Shown: positions 1-7,534, counted from the first letter of the stretch. The stretch: DNA of 16,642 nt from SZUA-451 sp034721895 (GCA_034721895.1 JAYEND010000087.1:1-16642); one strand, 5' to 3'. Notes: generated by a model not told the origin, from the sequence alone. Translations and numbers: made by a program.

Positions 1-2
1 AG

Positions 3-341
3 CAAGGCTACAAAGAGCTAAGGGAGCACTTTGGCTTTGGCAGGGAAGAGAACAGAATCTATGAAGCGCTTATTGCCAGAATCACACTCTCATTTTTTAC
101 CTACAATATTGTCTCCTATATCAACAGGATAAGCAATGAACCTAAAACTATTGGTGGACTATTTAAAGATCTTGAGTGCGAACTGCATACTTTAGCAATA
201 GCTATGCAGACATTCATTATAATACTTGATGAAATAGCCAAAATTGAAGAGGTTGTCAATAGGAATGAGGATTTGGTAAGTATTATCGCTGTGCTGCAGG
301 ATGTCACTCAGAAAATGCTTGGGTTTAGGTGCGAAAGTTAA
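3..341 (+). CDS. IS4-type DDE transposase, C-terminal part (5' end outside window)
   Basis: The reading frame is open from the window edge to a TAA at 339-341, giving 112 residues without a start, so only the C-terminal part is visible. It begins with a YKELREHFGFGREENR-like stretch, continues through a hydrophobic helix (ARITLSFFTYNIVSYINRI) and ends in FRCES. From memory of the family, a (Y/F)xExxGFGxxxxR segment followed by a hydrophobic helix is the region after the catalytic glutamate in IS4-superfamily transposases. The catalytic DDE residues are not visible. An insertion sequence directly upstream of acyl-CoA ligase A fits the rearranged character of the locus. The exact IS family is uncertain, and whether the gene is intact cannot be judged from this window. 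Confidence 0.7.
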   Translation, partial: QGYKELREHFGFGREENRIYEALIARITLSFFTYNIVSYINRISNEPKTIGGLFKDLECELHTLAIAMQTFIIILDEIAKIEEVVNRNEDLVSIIAVLQDVTQKMLGFRCES

Positions 342-342
342 G

Positions 343-386
343 ATAGTATATCAAAGTATCAATAAATACAAATATTGATACACTAT
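343..386. repeat. Imperfect inverted repeat downstream of transposase
   Basis: GTATCAAT at 356-363 is the exact reverse complement of ATTGATAC at 374-381, with a 10-nt loop. Flanking ATAGT (343-347) and ACTAT (382-386) extend the symmetry around an asymmetric bulge. It lies 2 nt after the transposase stop and about 40 nt before ligase A. It could be the terminal inverted repeat of the IS or a weak hairpin; there is no U-tract. The other IS end is outside the window, so the assignment stays open. Confidence 0.4.
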
Positions 387-425
387 TAAATGTTCAAAAG
401 GTATATATCAACTTGAGGAATGCAA

Positions 426-1973
426 ATGAGTCATGCAAAACCAAAGGTCCTTGACGATCTGGTTAGGCACCATTCTCAGAGTGATCCTGAAAAAACAGCG
501 ATCTTGTCTGAAGACCGATCTGTCAGTTATGGTGAATTCTATGATGAAACCGGCAGGGCAGCACAAATGTTGCTGGGGCTTGGGATCGGGCACGGTGACA
601 GAGTGGGATTGATGTTCCCCAACCGGCCGGATATGCTATTCCACTACTTTGCCTGTTTTCGGATAGGTGCTATTGTAGTTCCTGTCAATATCCATTACCA
701 GAGGCCGGAAATCGAATACGCCCTGAATCATAGTCAATGCCGACTACTCATTGTCGACGGGATGTTCTCTGATATAACGAAAGATATCGATCAAACCGTT
801 TCATCCCTGGAACACATTCTGGTTGATCACGATGACCTGGAACGGGATGCAGGAGTTGTACATCACCATCCGGTTAAAACATCAGCCGACTATGAGTGGC
901 CTCAAATACATCCGGATGACCCTGCTGTAATTTTTTATACATCAGGCAGTACAGCCCGCCCCAAAGGGGTGGTCCATACACACTTTTCTCTGCTGGGCAA
1001 TGCACATGTTCAAGTGGCAACCAAGGAGATCCGTCCGGAAACCATTTTGCTTGTCTCAACTGGAGTTGGCTACATCGCAGGGCTTTCCGGTATCACTATG
1101 CCTGCCTTTCTTGCAGGTTGCACCCTTGTTCTTGAACCTGAACTGCAGGCAGAGAGTCTGCTGCAGGCCATAGAGCACTATCATATTGACACTACCCTTA
1201 TGCTACCTACCATGTTGCTGGAGATACTGGAGAGCCCTCTGTCAGAAATAACAGATATGAGTTCACTGAAAGCATGTTTCGTTGCAGGTGACGAATGCTC
1301 GCATGATTTGTATCAGCGCTTCAAGAAGCGCACAGGGCATGACTTGCTTCAGGCCTTTGGCATGACCGAATGTGAGGGCTATCTTTCCAATCGCCCCTCC
1401 GGCCCCAAGCGCAACAGGACTATCGGCAAGCCTTCTGAGGGCATGAGTGTCCGGCTGGTTGACCCTGACGGTAACGACGTAGCTCCTGGCGAAACAGGTG
1501 AGATCATCGTGCAGGGTGACAGTGTGATGATAGGGTATTGGGAAGATCCGGAGAATACGAAGAAGGCCCTGCGGGATGGCTGGCTCTATGGTGACGATAT
1601 CGCCTCCTGTGATGAGGATGGATTCTATACCTTTCTTGAGCGTAAAGGCGAGATCATTATTCACGGTGGAGAAAACGTTGGGCCGCATGAAGTCGAGGAT
1701 GTAATCAACTCATATCCTGATGTCAAGGAGAGCTGTGTTGTGGGTATTCCTGATGCGCACTATGGTGCGATCCTGGCGGCTTATATTGAGTGGAAATCCA
1801 ATCTAAAACACTTGGATATAGCTGGATTGAAAACCTGGGTATCAACCCGCATTGCAGCGTACAAGGTACCCGATCGTTGGAATATATTGGAGCAGTTACC
1901 CAAGACACCCACGGGAAAGCTTGATCGCAAAGCACTTCATCTCAAAGCCGAAGCCGAAGCCAAAGACGGCTGA
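426..1973 (+). CDS. Acyl-CoA ligase A (AMP-forming, ANL superfamily)
   Basis: Class I adenylate-forming enzyme of 515 aa. It would activate a carboxylic acid with ATP to an acyl-adenylate and transfer it to CoA in the cytosol. Visible motifs: P-loop YTSGSTARPKGVVHTH (about 171-186), A5 AFGMTE, A7/hinge region WLYGDD with ERKGEIIIHGGEN, and A10 PKTPTGKLDRKAL with the C-terminal catalytic lysine. The P-loop has Ala where the family usually has Gly (STA for STG). I chose ATG 426 over the in-frame ATG at 420, because GAGG at 415-418 is 7 nt from 426 and only 1 nt from 420. Length is normal for the family. The substrate cannot be told; fatty or aromatic acids are both possible. The last 14 codons recur as a relic at 5480-5521. 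The paralogue at 6011-7534 is about the same length and motif order. Confidence 0.9.
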   Translation: MSHAKPKVLDDLVRHHSQSDPEKTAILSEDRSVSYGEFYDETGRAAQMLLGLGIGHGDRVGLMFPNRPDMLFHYFACFRIGAIVVPVNIHYQRPEIEYALNHSQCRLLIVDGMFSDITKDIDQTVSSLEHILVDHDDLERDAGVVHHHPVKTSADYEWPQIHPDDPAVIFYTSGSTARPKGVVHTHFSLLGNAHVQVATKEIRPETILLVSTGVGYIAGLSGITMPAFLAGCTLVLEPELQAESLLQAIEHYHIDTTLMLPTMLLEILESPLSEITDMSSLKACFVAGDECSHDLYQRFKKRTGHDLLQAFGMTECEGYLSNRPSGPKRNRTIGKPSEGMSVRLVDPDGNDVAPGETGEIIVQGDSVMIGYWEDPENTKKALRDGWLYGDDIASCDEDGFYTFLERKGEIIIHGGENVGPHEVEDVINSYPDVKESCVVGIPDAHYGAILAAYIEWKSNLKHLDIAGLKTWVSTRIAAYKVPDRWNILEQLPKTPTGKLDRKALHLKAEAEAKDG

Positions 1974-2153
1974 TCACATCAATAGACCAAGGCAAACAGA
2001 CATCCAAGGAAGGTATGCAGTGAATACCCGTAGTATATTATTTTTCAGACAATGAAACAGTATGACTATATCACGCCGCAAGAGATCAACCATCCGGCAT
2101 GAAACTGCTTACTGAAAATTTCAAAATAGAGTTAGGCACGCAACTTCACTTCT

Positions 2154-3050
2154 TTAATCTCGATATAATCCGGCACAGACAACGACCATCGTACCATCCA
2201 TCATCGCTTTGCGGACATATGTTGATTTGTGCGATCTCTCTACATCTCCGGGTTTTGGCCATAGATAATCCACCCATCCATGCCCCTTATTTTTAGCTAC
2301 ATTAATAAACGCTTTTACCATATAATTTCCATTGGCGTCTTTATAGTCAATCACATTACGCCCTTCAAGTTTTGGAAAGGCCACATTAACCAGTTCAATT
2401 CCATCGTCTGCAATCACAAATACATAAGTATCCTGATAAATATACTGGCTCCGCATGTCCCTAAGCATGTCAAATGCTTTTGAACCTTCACGCTCAAGCA
2501 GCTTTACGGCTGAGTCGACGGCATCCACCACAAATGATTTTTGTACCGGCATGTCATAAGCACCGCTTCCAATAATAAACGCTTTACCCGAAGGACTCTG
2601 CACCTTCATCACATAAGTACTTTTCCAGCTTGGAGTAACATCACCGGGTTTAGGCCAACGGTAATGAATCCACCCTTTCCCCTCTTGGGATGAAGCCACC
2701 TCGATCACCAGCTCTCCGATCGGCTTATCATCTATGTCTTCAAGATGCACCATATTTTTACCCTCTCCCTGCAGATCAGGTGGATAAACATACCGCATAC
2801 CTTTTAAATCCCAGACAAAGGCATAACGCTCACCATAGAACCATTTGCTTCCTTTTTGCCTGAATGCATCAAACGCTTTTTCTCCTTTTTGTGCAATCAA
2901 TGCTGCGCCGCGTTCAACAAAACTTTTCAATTCTGTTGGTGTATTGTGTTTCAGGGCTTTTGTATCAAAATTTTCAGCATAAGACAATGAATGCACCATC
3001 AAACTCGCGAATATAATGAAGATCAGTCTTGGTATAAATACTTTCAACAT
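2154..3050 (-). CDS. Periplasmic tandem Cache-domain protein
   Basis: 298 aa with an N-terminal signal peptide (MLKVFIPRLIFIIFASLMVHS, predicted cut after LSYA near residue 26). Two homologous Cache (sCache-like) domains follow, about 35-168 and 170-297. Each carries a Y-x-F-V strand, a GxxVIDYxD/GxNMVHLED-type turn, a GWxxYxWPKPGD motif, KSTYV and a terminal Gly/Ala-rich strand (IIGSGAYDM and VVVCAGLYRD). Cache domains bind small ligands such as amino and organic acids in sensor proteins. Here there is no transmembrane anchor, kinase or methyl-accepting domain, so it is probably a soluble periplasmic ligand-binding protein. AAAGGAG lies about 11 nt before the ATG. It follows the truncated Cache gene by 26 bp and is likely co-transcribed from the promoter at 3484-3513. 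The partner is unknown. Confidence 0.8.
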   Translation of the reverse strand: MLKVFIPRLIFIIFASLMVHSLSYAENFDTKALKHNTPTELKSFVERGAALIAQKGEKAFDAFRQKGSKWFYGERYAFVWDLKGMRYVYPPDLQGEGKNMVHLEDIDDKPIGELVIEVASSQEGKGWIHYRWPKPGDVTPSWKSTYVMKVQSPSGKAFIIGSGAYDMPVQKSFVVDAVDSAVKLLEREGSKAFDMLRDMRSQYIYQDTYVFVIADDGIELVNVAFPKLEGRNVIDYKDANGNYMVKAFINVAKNKGHGWVDYLWPKPGDVERSHKSTYVRKAMMDGTMVVVCAGLYRD

Positions 3051-3076
3051 AACTTCTTTTTCTCCTTTTGACTTTC

Positions 3077-3406
3077 TCAGCGATAATATCCGCTACCAAC
3101 AACCCATTTGAATGGCTTAAATAGGAATACGTATGATCTCTTCGGTTGAGGAGCGGCCTGTTTCTTCTTTGGAAACCAATACTCAACATACCCGCCTCCA
3201 GCTTTACCTTTTGCCAGTATTTCCTTTATGTAGAATGTATCCTGCTTGTCCTTATCCTCAAGCCGATTCTTTCCTTCCACATCCCTTTGAAAGTGGTGAG
3301 CCACAAAAACGTATTCAGTCGTGTCTGCCCAGAAATAACCTTCAGCACCATACATGAGCTTTCGCAGAAGGTCGGCAGCAAGCTTCTTTGCCTGAATAAG
3401 GCTCAT
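3077..3406 (-). CDS. N-terminally truncated single Cache-domain protein
   Basis: 109 aa matching the C-terminal part of a single Cache domain of the type found in chemoreceptors. Visible features are YGAEGYFWADTTEYVFV, then DVEGKNRLEDKD, GGGYVEYWFPKKK, KRSYVFLFKPFKWVVGSGYYR and stop. The frame upstream is closed by TAA seven codons before the ATG, and no signal peptide or complete N-terminal helix is present, unlike the gene downstream. AAAAGG sits 5 nt before the ATG, so it could still be translated, but a cytosolic half-Cache domain is unlikely to function. I read it as the surviving 3' part of an older Cache protein. In a second frame an ATGAAAAGG start just upstream hits a stop within six codons, consistent with decay. 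A small intact protein is the alternative. Confidence 0.6.
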   Translation of the reverse strand: MSLIQAKKLAADLLRKLMYGAEGYFWADTTEYVFVAHHFQRDVEGKNRLEDKDKQDTFYIKEILAKGKAGGGYVEYWFPKKKQAAPQPKRSYVFLFKPFKWVVGSGYYR

Positions 3407-3483
3407 TTCAGCCTTTTCATGCTTTTATCAATACTCTTCTCTTGCTTCCTCTTTTTTTATTTTTACGTTATTTATATCTAAAT

Positions 3484-3513
3484 ATTATATGCTAATTTCC
3501 TTATAATTTTGAA
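3484..3513 (-). promoter_or_regulatory. Sigma70-type promoter for the Cache genes
   Basis: On the - strand there is a TATAAT -10 (3484-3489) and a TTCAAA -35-like hexamer (3508-3513), separated by 18 nt. The predicted start near 3477 leaves a leader of about 70 nt before the ATG at 3406. The -10 is a perfect consensus; the -35 is weak. Confidence 0.5.
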
Positions 3514-3591
3514 TACCACAATATACGAACATGAAAGATTTGCAGGAATATTAAAGGTAATATGTACTAAATCTCAACAGATAGTGGAGTT

Positions 3592-3620
3592 TTGTTTTTT
3601 GTCTGTTTTTTCGATAGAAT
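3592..3620 (+). promoter_or_regulatory. Sigma70-type promoter for the M20 amidohydrolase
   Basis: TTGTTT (3592-3597) and TAGAAT (3615-3620) are separated by exactly 17 nt in a T-rich stretch, as is common upstream of -10 boxes in Campylobacterota. The -10 ends 32 nt before the ATG at 3653, which allows a leader of about 25 nt. Confidence 0.55.
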
Positions 3621-3652
3621 AAAGAAGAAATCCAAATAAATTTGAGAGAAAT

Positions 3653-4921
3653 ATGATGACAGTCGATGATACACTCAAAAATGCGATCTGGGAGGATTAT
3701 CCATATATTCATAAGCTGTATATGCACCTTCACAGCCATCCAGAACTCTCCTTTCATGAAGAAAAAACTGCTGAGCGCCTTGCAAAGGAGCTGCGTGAAG
3801 CCGACTTTGAAGTCACCGAAAGGGTTGGCGGATACGGTCTGGTTGCCCTGATATACAATGGTGAGGGGCCGACGGTAATGATCCGTACTGACATGGATGC
3901 CCTGCCTGTCGAAGAAAAGACAGAGCTCCCCTATGCCAGTACACGCCACCATAAAGAAAAGAATGGTCATAATGTCCCTATTATGCATGCCTGTGGCCAT
4001 GATATCCATATGTCGCTTTTTATCGGGACTGCCCGAAGGATGGCAGCAATGAAAGATCGCTGGTCCGGTACCCTTATGATGATCGCCCAAGCAGCCGAAG
4101 AGAAGGGTGCTGGTGCCCGATTGATGCTTGAAGATGGGCTTTTTGAACGATTTGTGCGACCTGATTATAACCTTGCACTGCATGTTCACCCTGAACTTCC
4201 CAGCGGTACAGTAGCAGTAGTATCCGGATACAGTTTTGCCAATGTCGATTCGGTCGATATCCGCGTGTTTGGCCAAGGTGGACATGGTGCCGTACCGCAA
4301 TCTGCCAAAGATCCCATCGTTCTGACAGCATATATCGTGATCGCACTGCAGACCATCGTATCACGTGAAGTGTCACCCCAGGAGGCGGCTGTTGTGACCG
4401 TCGGTTCCATTCAGGGAGGAATGAAGCACGCGATTATCCCGGAACAGGTTGATCTGCAGCTTACCGTGCGCACCTATACTGAAGAGACAAGAAAAAAAGT
4501 ATTGGAATCTATTAAGCGGATCGCTAAAAATCAGGCCCAATCGTTCGGTATGCCAGAGAACAAACTGCCGGAAGTCCATATAGAGCAAAAGTATATACCG
4601 GCAGTCTACAATGACCCTGCTCTATCTCAACAAATTCGAGAGCATTTTGAAAAGCGATTAGGGTATGAACAGGCCAGAAGCATTGGACCTTCAATGGTCA
4701 GCGAAGATTTTGCACTTTTTGGCCAGATTGAACCGCGTATCCCTTCTTTGATGTTCAGACTGGGTGCTACCGATCCTATAGCCTATAAAAAGGCGAAAGA
4801 GGAGGATGCCTCATTGCCGTCATTGCATTCACCCTACTTTGCCCCTCCTCCCGAAACTACCATCAAAACAGGTATCGAGGCGATGACAGAAGCCGCCTTG
4901 CTATTGCTGAAAAGAGAGTAA
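3653..4921 (+). CDS. M20D metallo-amidohydrolase (hippurate / N-acyl amino acid hydrolase type)
   Basis: 422 aa, normal length for the family, with no signal peptide, so cytosolic. It should hydrolyse an amide bond between an acyl group and an amino acid using a two-metal centre. Candidate metal ligands are all visible: the CGHD motif (Cys114, His116) in HACGHDIHMS, Glu149/Glu150 in AAEE, His177 in LHVHP and His392 in LHSPYF. Asp80 (RTDMDALP) and the SEDF motif (350-353) are also conserved. The inserted dimerisation domain carries GGHGA (209-213). A weak GAGAG-type ribosome site precedes tandem ATGs at 3653 and 3656; either could be used. Family relatives include hippurate hydrolase (HipO), IAA-amino acid hydrolases and aminobenzoyl-glutamate hydrolases; the substrate is not determined. 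Two acyl-CoA ligases nearby would suit activation of the released acid, which is inference. Confidence 0.88.
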   Translation: MMTVDDTLKNAIWEDYPYIHKLYMHLHSHPELSFHEEKTAERLAKELREADFEVTERVGGYGLVALIYNGEGPTVMIRTDMDALPVEEKTELPYASTRHHKEKNGHNVPIMHACGHDIHMSLFIGTARRMAAMKDRWSGTLMMIAQAAEEKGAGARLMLEDGLFERFVRPDYNLALHVHPELPSGTVAVVSGYSFANVDSVDIRVFGQGGHGAVPQSAKDPIVLTAYIVIALQTIVSREVSPQEAAVVTVGSIQGGMKHAIIPEQVDLQLTVRTYTEETRKKVLESIKRIAKNQAQSFGMPENKLPEVHIEQKYIPAVYNDPALSQQIREHFEKRLGYEQARSIGPSMVSEDFALFGQIEPRIPSLMFRLGATDPIAYKKAKEEDASLPSLHSPYFAPPPETTIKTGIEAMTEAALLLLKRE

Positions 4922-4925
4922 GCCA

Positions 4926-5373
4926 TCAATCGATGCATAAGGTCTTGTTTTGAATCCTGTGATACGATTTCCATTCTGAAAAGGAAGCGATTAGAATATT
5001 ACTATACATTGGACTCCAATTACGGGTTTGTGTCGCTGTACGGTTTGACACAATATAACTATATCCCAAATCGACATAAAATACACTATAAGCCTGTCGG
5101 ACTCATCTGATTGAAGCGAAAAATTCACTCTTTTAGGCATATTTTTTGCTCGTTTGAGGCGAATAGCCGTAGCTATTTAACGAAAAGGAGCTGAAAACAG
5201 GACAAAAGAGTGGATTTTGCAGCCAATTAAGCATGAGTCCGACAGGCTTCTATCATCCATGGCAAGAGGGGGGCTTCGGTGATCGGCTCTTCTATGGGAG
5301 CGATATCACCGCCTGCATAAGATAATCCGCTGAGTGCCAAGATCGACACTAGGGAGAGGATACTGATTTTCAT
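4926..5373 (-). pseudogene. Outer-membrane beta-barrel protein pseudogene, frameshifted and split by an inserted palindromic element
   Basis: A - strand start at 5373 encodes MKISILSLVSILALSGLSYA, a clear signal peptide, then GGDIAPIEEPITEAP, a style recalled from Campylobacterota surface barrel proteins. A run of six C on the coding strand (5266-5271) then breaks the frame, and the element at 5090-5249 interrupts the gene. Removing the element with one copy of its 4-bp duplication rejoins GATGATAG to TGTATTTTATGTC, which reads DDSVFYVDLGYSY, the typical first strand of a small outer-membrane barrel. One extra C in the run would restore a continuous frame (EAPPLAMDDSVFY). Homology is lost after about 20 further residues; the frame stops at 4926, 4 bp from the M20 stop, so most of the barrel is missing. 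As it stands, translation from 5373 stops about 50 codons in, inside the element. Confidence 0.7.
5090..5249. mobile_element. MITE-like 160-bp palindromic element with 4-bp target duplication
   Basis: The 17-bp ends AAGCCTGTCGGACTCAT (5090-5106) and their exact reverse complement (5233-5249) bound a 160-bp segment without an ORF. Inner arms also pair: AAAATTCACTCTTTT on the left and its counterpart on the right differ at one position, and AATAGC/GCTATT flank a CGTA centre (5162-5177). CTAT occurs on both sides (5086-5089 and 5250-5253), consistent with a 4-bp target-site duplication. Excision in silico repairs the codon context of a broken barrel gene, independent support for insertion. It probably depended on a transposase encoded elsewhere. 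As a long hairpin it might also end transcription from the M20 gene. An attenuator unrelated to transposition is the alternative. Confidence 0.75.
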
Positions 5374-5479
5374 TTGTTGGTACTTAGGCTTATATACTAC
5401 TTATTGATAGCACTTTGCATTTTAACTTGATATGAAAATAAATAGTTTTTGTTTTGGGATGAAATTATGATTATTTTAG

Positions 5480-5521
5480 GCACTTCACCTCAAAGCCAAG
5501 GCTGAAACCAAAAAAGAGTGA
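5480..5521 (+). pseudogene. 3'-end relic of an acyl-CoA ligase A paralogue
   Basis: The 42 nt from GCA at 5480 to TGA at 5519-5521 read ALHLKAKAETKKE*. The end of ligase A (1932-1973) reads ALHLKAEAEAKDG*. I count 33 of 42 identical bases and 9 of 13 identical residues, with both stops aligned. Similarity ends abruptly upstream of 5480, where no PTGKLDRK motif is present. The relic stop is 6 bp from the convergent DUF2721 stop. It is too short to encode anything useful and marks a deletion or insertion breakpoint. Confidence 0.75.
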
Positions 5522-5527
5522 GACGCA

Positions 5528-5968
5528 CTAGCTGCTCTCCTCTAAATTTATCTGCTGAAGGTCCAGCTGCAGGGCGTGAAGGGAGTAAATGGCATCCCTT
5601 AGCAGGCATGCTGCAGCGATGGCAATCCCCAGGATCGATACGACCAGAAGTGCAGAACCTTCAAAGTGATAAACACCTTCATTGAACGCTTCCAAAACGG
5701 AAAAAACAAGAAGAAGAGTACTCGATAGTATGCTTGCACAAAGAGAGACCATCGATGTACGAAGCGTGCGAGCCCTTTTCATCATGATCTGGATCTCTGC
5801 CCGGAGTATCTGTGTCGTTGTGCCATCTTCTTTATCCGTCTTCAAAGTCAGTTCTCTGATCCTGTCGATCACATGGGTGATGCGATTGCTGATCACCAGT
5901 AAAAGTATCCCGATACCTGAGATCAGGATGAGCGGGGATGTGCTGTTTACCAAAAGTTGAGATAACAT
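5528..5968 (-). CDS. DUF2721-type inner-membrane protein
   Basis: 146 aa with about three transmembrane segments: about 10-28 (SPLILISGIGILLLVIS), 72-92 (MVSLCASILSSTLLLVFSV) and 105-125 (ALLVVSILGIAIAAACLL). Between the first two is a basic cytosolic loop containing SNRITHVIDRIREL. The pattern of an N-terminal SGIGxLLxxxxNRxxxxxDRxR followed by two helices is that of the DUF2721 family as I recall it; function unknown. AAGGA lies about 6 nt before the ATG, supporting this start. It begins 42 bp after the acyl-CoA ligase B stop on the same strand and is probably co-transcribed with it. Its 3' end meets a ligase relic in convergent orientation. Length is normal and nothing looks broken. Confidence 0.75.
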   Translation of the reverse strand: MLSQLLVNSTSPLILISGIGILLLVISNRITHVIDRIRELTLKTDKEDGTTTQILRAEIQIMMKRARTLRTSMVSLCASILSSTLLLVFSVLEAFNEGVYHFEGSALLVVSILGIAIAAACLLRDAIYSLHALQLDLQQINLEESS

Positions 5969-6010
5969 TTTTATTCCTTATTGCATTATTGGAAGTCACA
6001 AAATCAAAGA

Positions 6011-7534
6011 TCATGAGGAGATATATTGCTCTGCCATGTTATGGAGTTTTTTTCGGTCGATTTTTCCGACAGGATTTTTGGGAAGAGTATCAACAAATAT
6101 CCACTTCTGCGGAACCTTGTATTGCGATAGCCTCTGAGATACAAAATCTGTTAACTCATCAACTGTCGGAGCAGACACTCCTTGCTTTGGTTCAACAAAT
6201 GCACCGACAATATTGCCATAGTGCTCATCGGGAAATCCCACCACACCACACAATTCGATTTTTGGGTGATCATCCAGCACATCTTCTACTTCGCCGGGCA
6301 TAATATTGGAACCTCCCCTGACTATTATCTCTTTGATTCTGCCAACAAAATGATAATAACCCTCCTCATCCATATAGGCCAGATCGCCTGTATGAAACCA
6401 TCCATTTTCAAAAGCTTTTTTAGTCTCTTCGGGCTTGCTCCAGTAGCCCGTTGTCAATGATTTTCCTTTGAGAAATATCTCACCCGTTTTACCCTGAGGA
6501 ACACCATGTCCGTTATGATCGATTAGTCTGGCTTGCACTCCCTCTATCGGCTTTCCGATACTGCCTGGCTTTACCTTTCCATCTTTTGGCTGCATAAAAC
6601 ACCCTTCAGCCTCAGTCAATCCATATGCTTCCATAATATCAGAACCTGTTAAATCACGGTAGAGTTTTTGAAGATGATGTGAAACTTTGTCTCCTGCAGA
6701 CAGTGCGTAACGGACTTGGGAGAAATCAGAACCCTTTACATCATTATTTTCCAGCACTTCCAGGAACTGTGTGGGCAAGAGTCCAATAAGTGTAGGTTTA
6801 TAGCGTCTTAACAACTTGATATACTCTGCAGCTTCAAACTCATTTATCATAACAACTGTTGCACTACTGTCCAGAAAGAAGAGTGCCATTGTAAACCCTG
6901 CCAAATGACAGATCTGGGTGGCAATAAGTACAGTGTCACCCGGCACTGTACTATGGTAATTTTTTCTATTCTCGACAAGATGGTGGAGTGCTTCATGCGT
7001 ATAAACTACACCTTTTGGCTTTCCTGTGCTTCCTGATGTATAGATAATAAGGGCAGGATCCGCAATGCCTACATCCGGAAAGCTGACTGGATCAACAGTG
7101 TCAGTAGTCATCCTGCCCCATGAAATTGAAGCGTTTTCCGAATCTCCGTCTATGGTATAGATATACTCAAGTGAATGAATGGTATTGTCAAGGTTTTCAA
7201 CGACAGGGAAAAGCTCCGAACTCGTGATCAGTATCCTGCTTCCGCTCTGCTCCAAACCGTAAACCGCTTCGGGTGTCTGGTAGCGCGTGTTCAGAGGTAC
7301 GGCTATCGCACCGATGCGAAAACAGGCAAAATAGAGCTGAACTAACTCAACCCGGTTTTTCATAAACAGTGCCACCCGGTCACCTCTGGTGATACCGAGA
7401 GAGAGCAGAGTTTTCGCCCAGAGATCCATCGTATCAGACAACTGAGCGTATGTGCAGCTCTCTTTTGCACACAGGATTGCTTTCTTGTTGGGAGTTTGTT
7501 TAACGGTTTTGTCTAATATTTCATTTAATAGCAT
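6011..7534 (-). CDS. Acyl-CoA ligase B (AMP-forming, ANL superfamily)
   Basis: 507 aa, cytosolic, with a full motif set: P-loop YTSGSTGKPKGVVYTH (165-180), A5 AYGLTE (303-308), hinge WFHTGD (379-384), GRIKEIIVRGGSN (398-410) and PKNPVGKIDRKKL (485-497) with the catalytic lysine near 491. Unlike ligase A it keeps the canonical P-loop glycine. It should adenylate a carboxylate and form an acyl-CoA; long-chain, medium-chain and aromatic acids are all possible. GGAAGG lies 8 nt before the ATG at 7534. It is divergent from the ABC importer operon across 185 bp and is followed by DUF2721. Ligases A and B share strings such as YFACFRIGAI, so they are paralogues, not recent copies. Its 3' end recurs, inverted and decayed, at 13939-14013. 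Confidence 0.9.
   Translation of the reverse strand: MLLNEILDKTVKQTPNKKAILCAKESCTYAQLSDTMDLWAKTLLSLGITRGDRVALFMKNRVELVQLYFACFRIGAIAVPLNTRYQTPEAVYGLEQSGSRILITSSELFPVVENLDNTIHSLEYIYTIDGDSENASISWGRMTTDTVDPVSFPDVGIADPALIIYTSGSTGKPKGVVYTHEALHHLVENRKNYHSTVPGDTVLIATQICHLAGFTMALFFLDSSATVVMINEFEAAEYIKLLRRYKPTLIGLLPTQFLEVLENNDVKGSDFSQVRYALSAGDKVSHHLQKLYRDLTGSDIMEAYGLTEAEGCFMQPKDGKVKPGSIGKPIEGVQARLIDHNGHGVPQGKTGEIFLKGKSLTTGYWSKPEETKKAFENGWFHTGDLAYMDEEGYYHFVGRIKEIIVRGGSNIMPGEVEDVLDDHPKIELCGVVGFPDEHYGNIVGAFVEPKQGVSAPTVDELTDFVSQRLSQYKVPQKWIFVDTLPKNPVGKIDRKKLHNMAEQYISS

Noticed and set aside
1263..1688. 141-codon open frame on the - strand
   Set aside because: Antisense to the well-supported ligase A, with no ribosome site or family signature.
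3146..3481. 111-codon + strand frame with a hydrophobic C-terminus
   Set aside because: It is antisense to the truncated Cache gene, whose conserved motifs are clear; the hydrophobic tail comes from a T-rich promoter region.
3551..4300. 249-codon open frame on the - strand
   Set aside because: It is antisense to the M20D gene, which has all its catalytic motifs; the antisense product has no recognisable domain and Cys/His-rich, unnatural composition.
4955..4995. Possible terminator hairpin after the M20 gene (GATTTCC paired with GGAAGCG)
   Set aside because: Only about five base pairs form, with a wobble, and no U-tract follows; the palindromic element at 5090-5249 is a better candidate for ending transcription.
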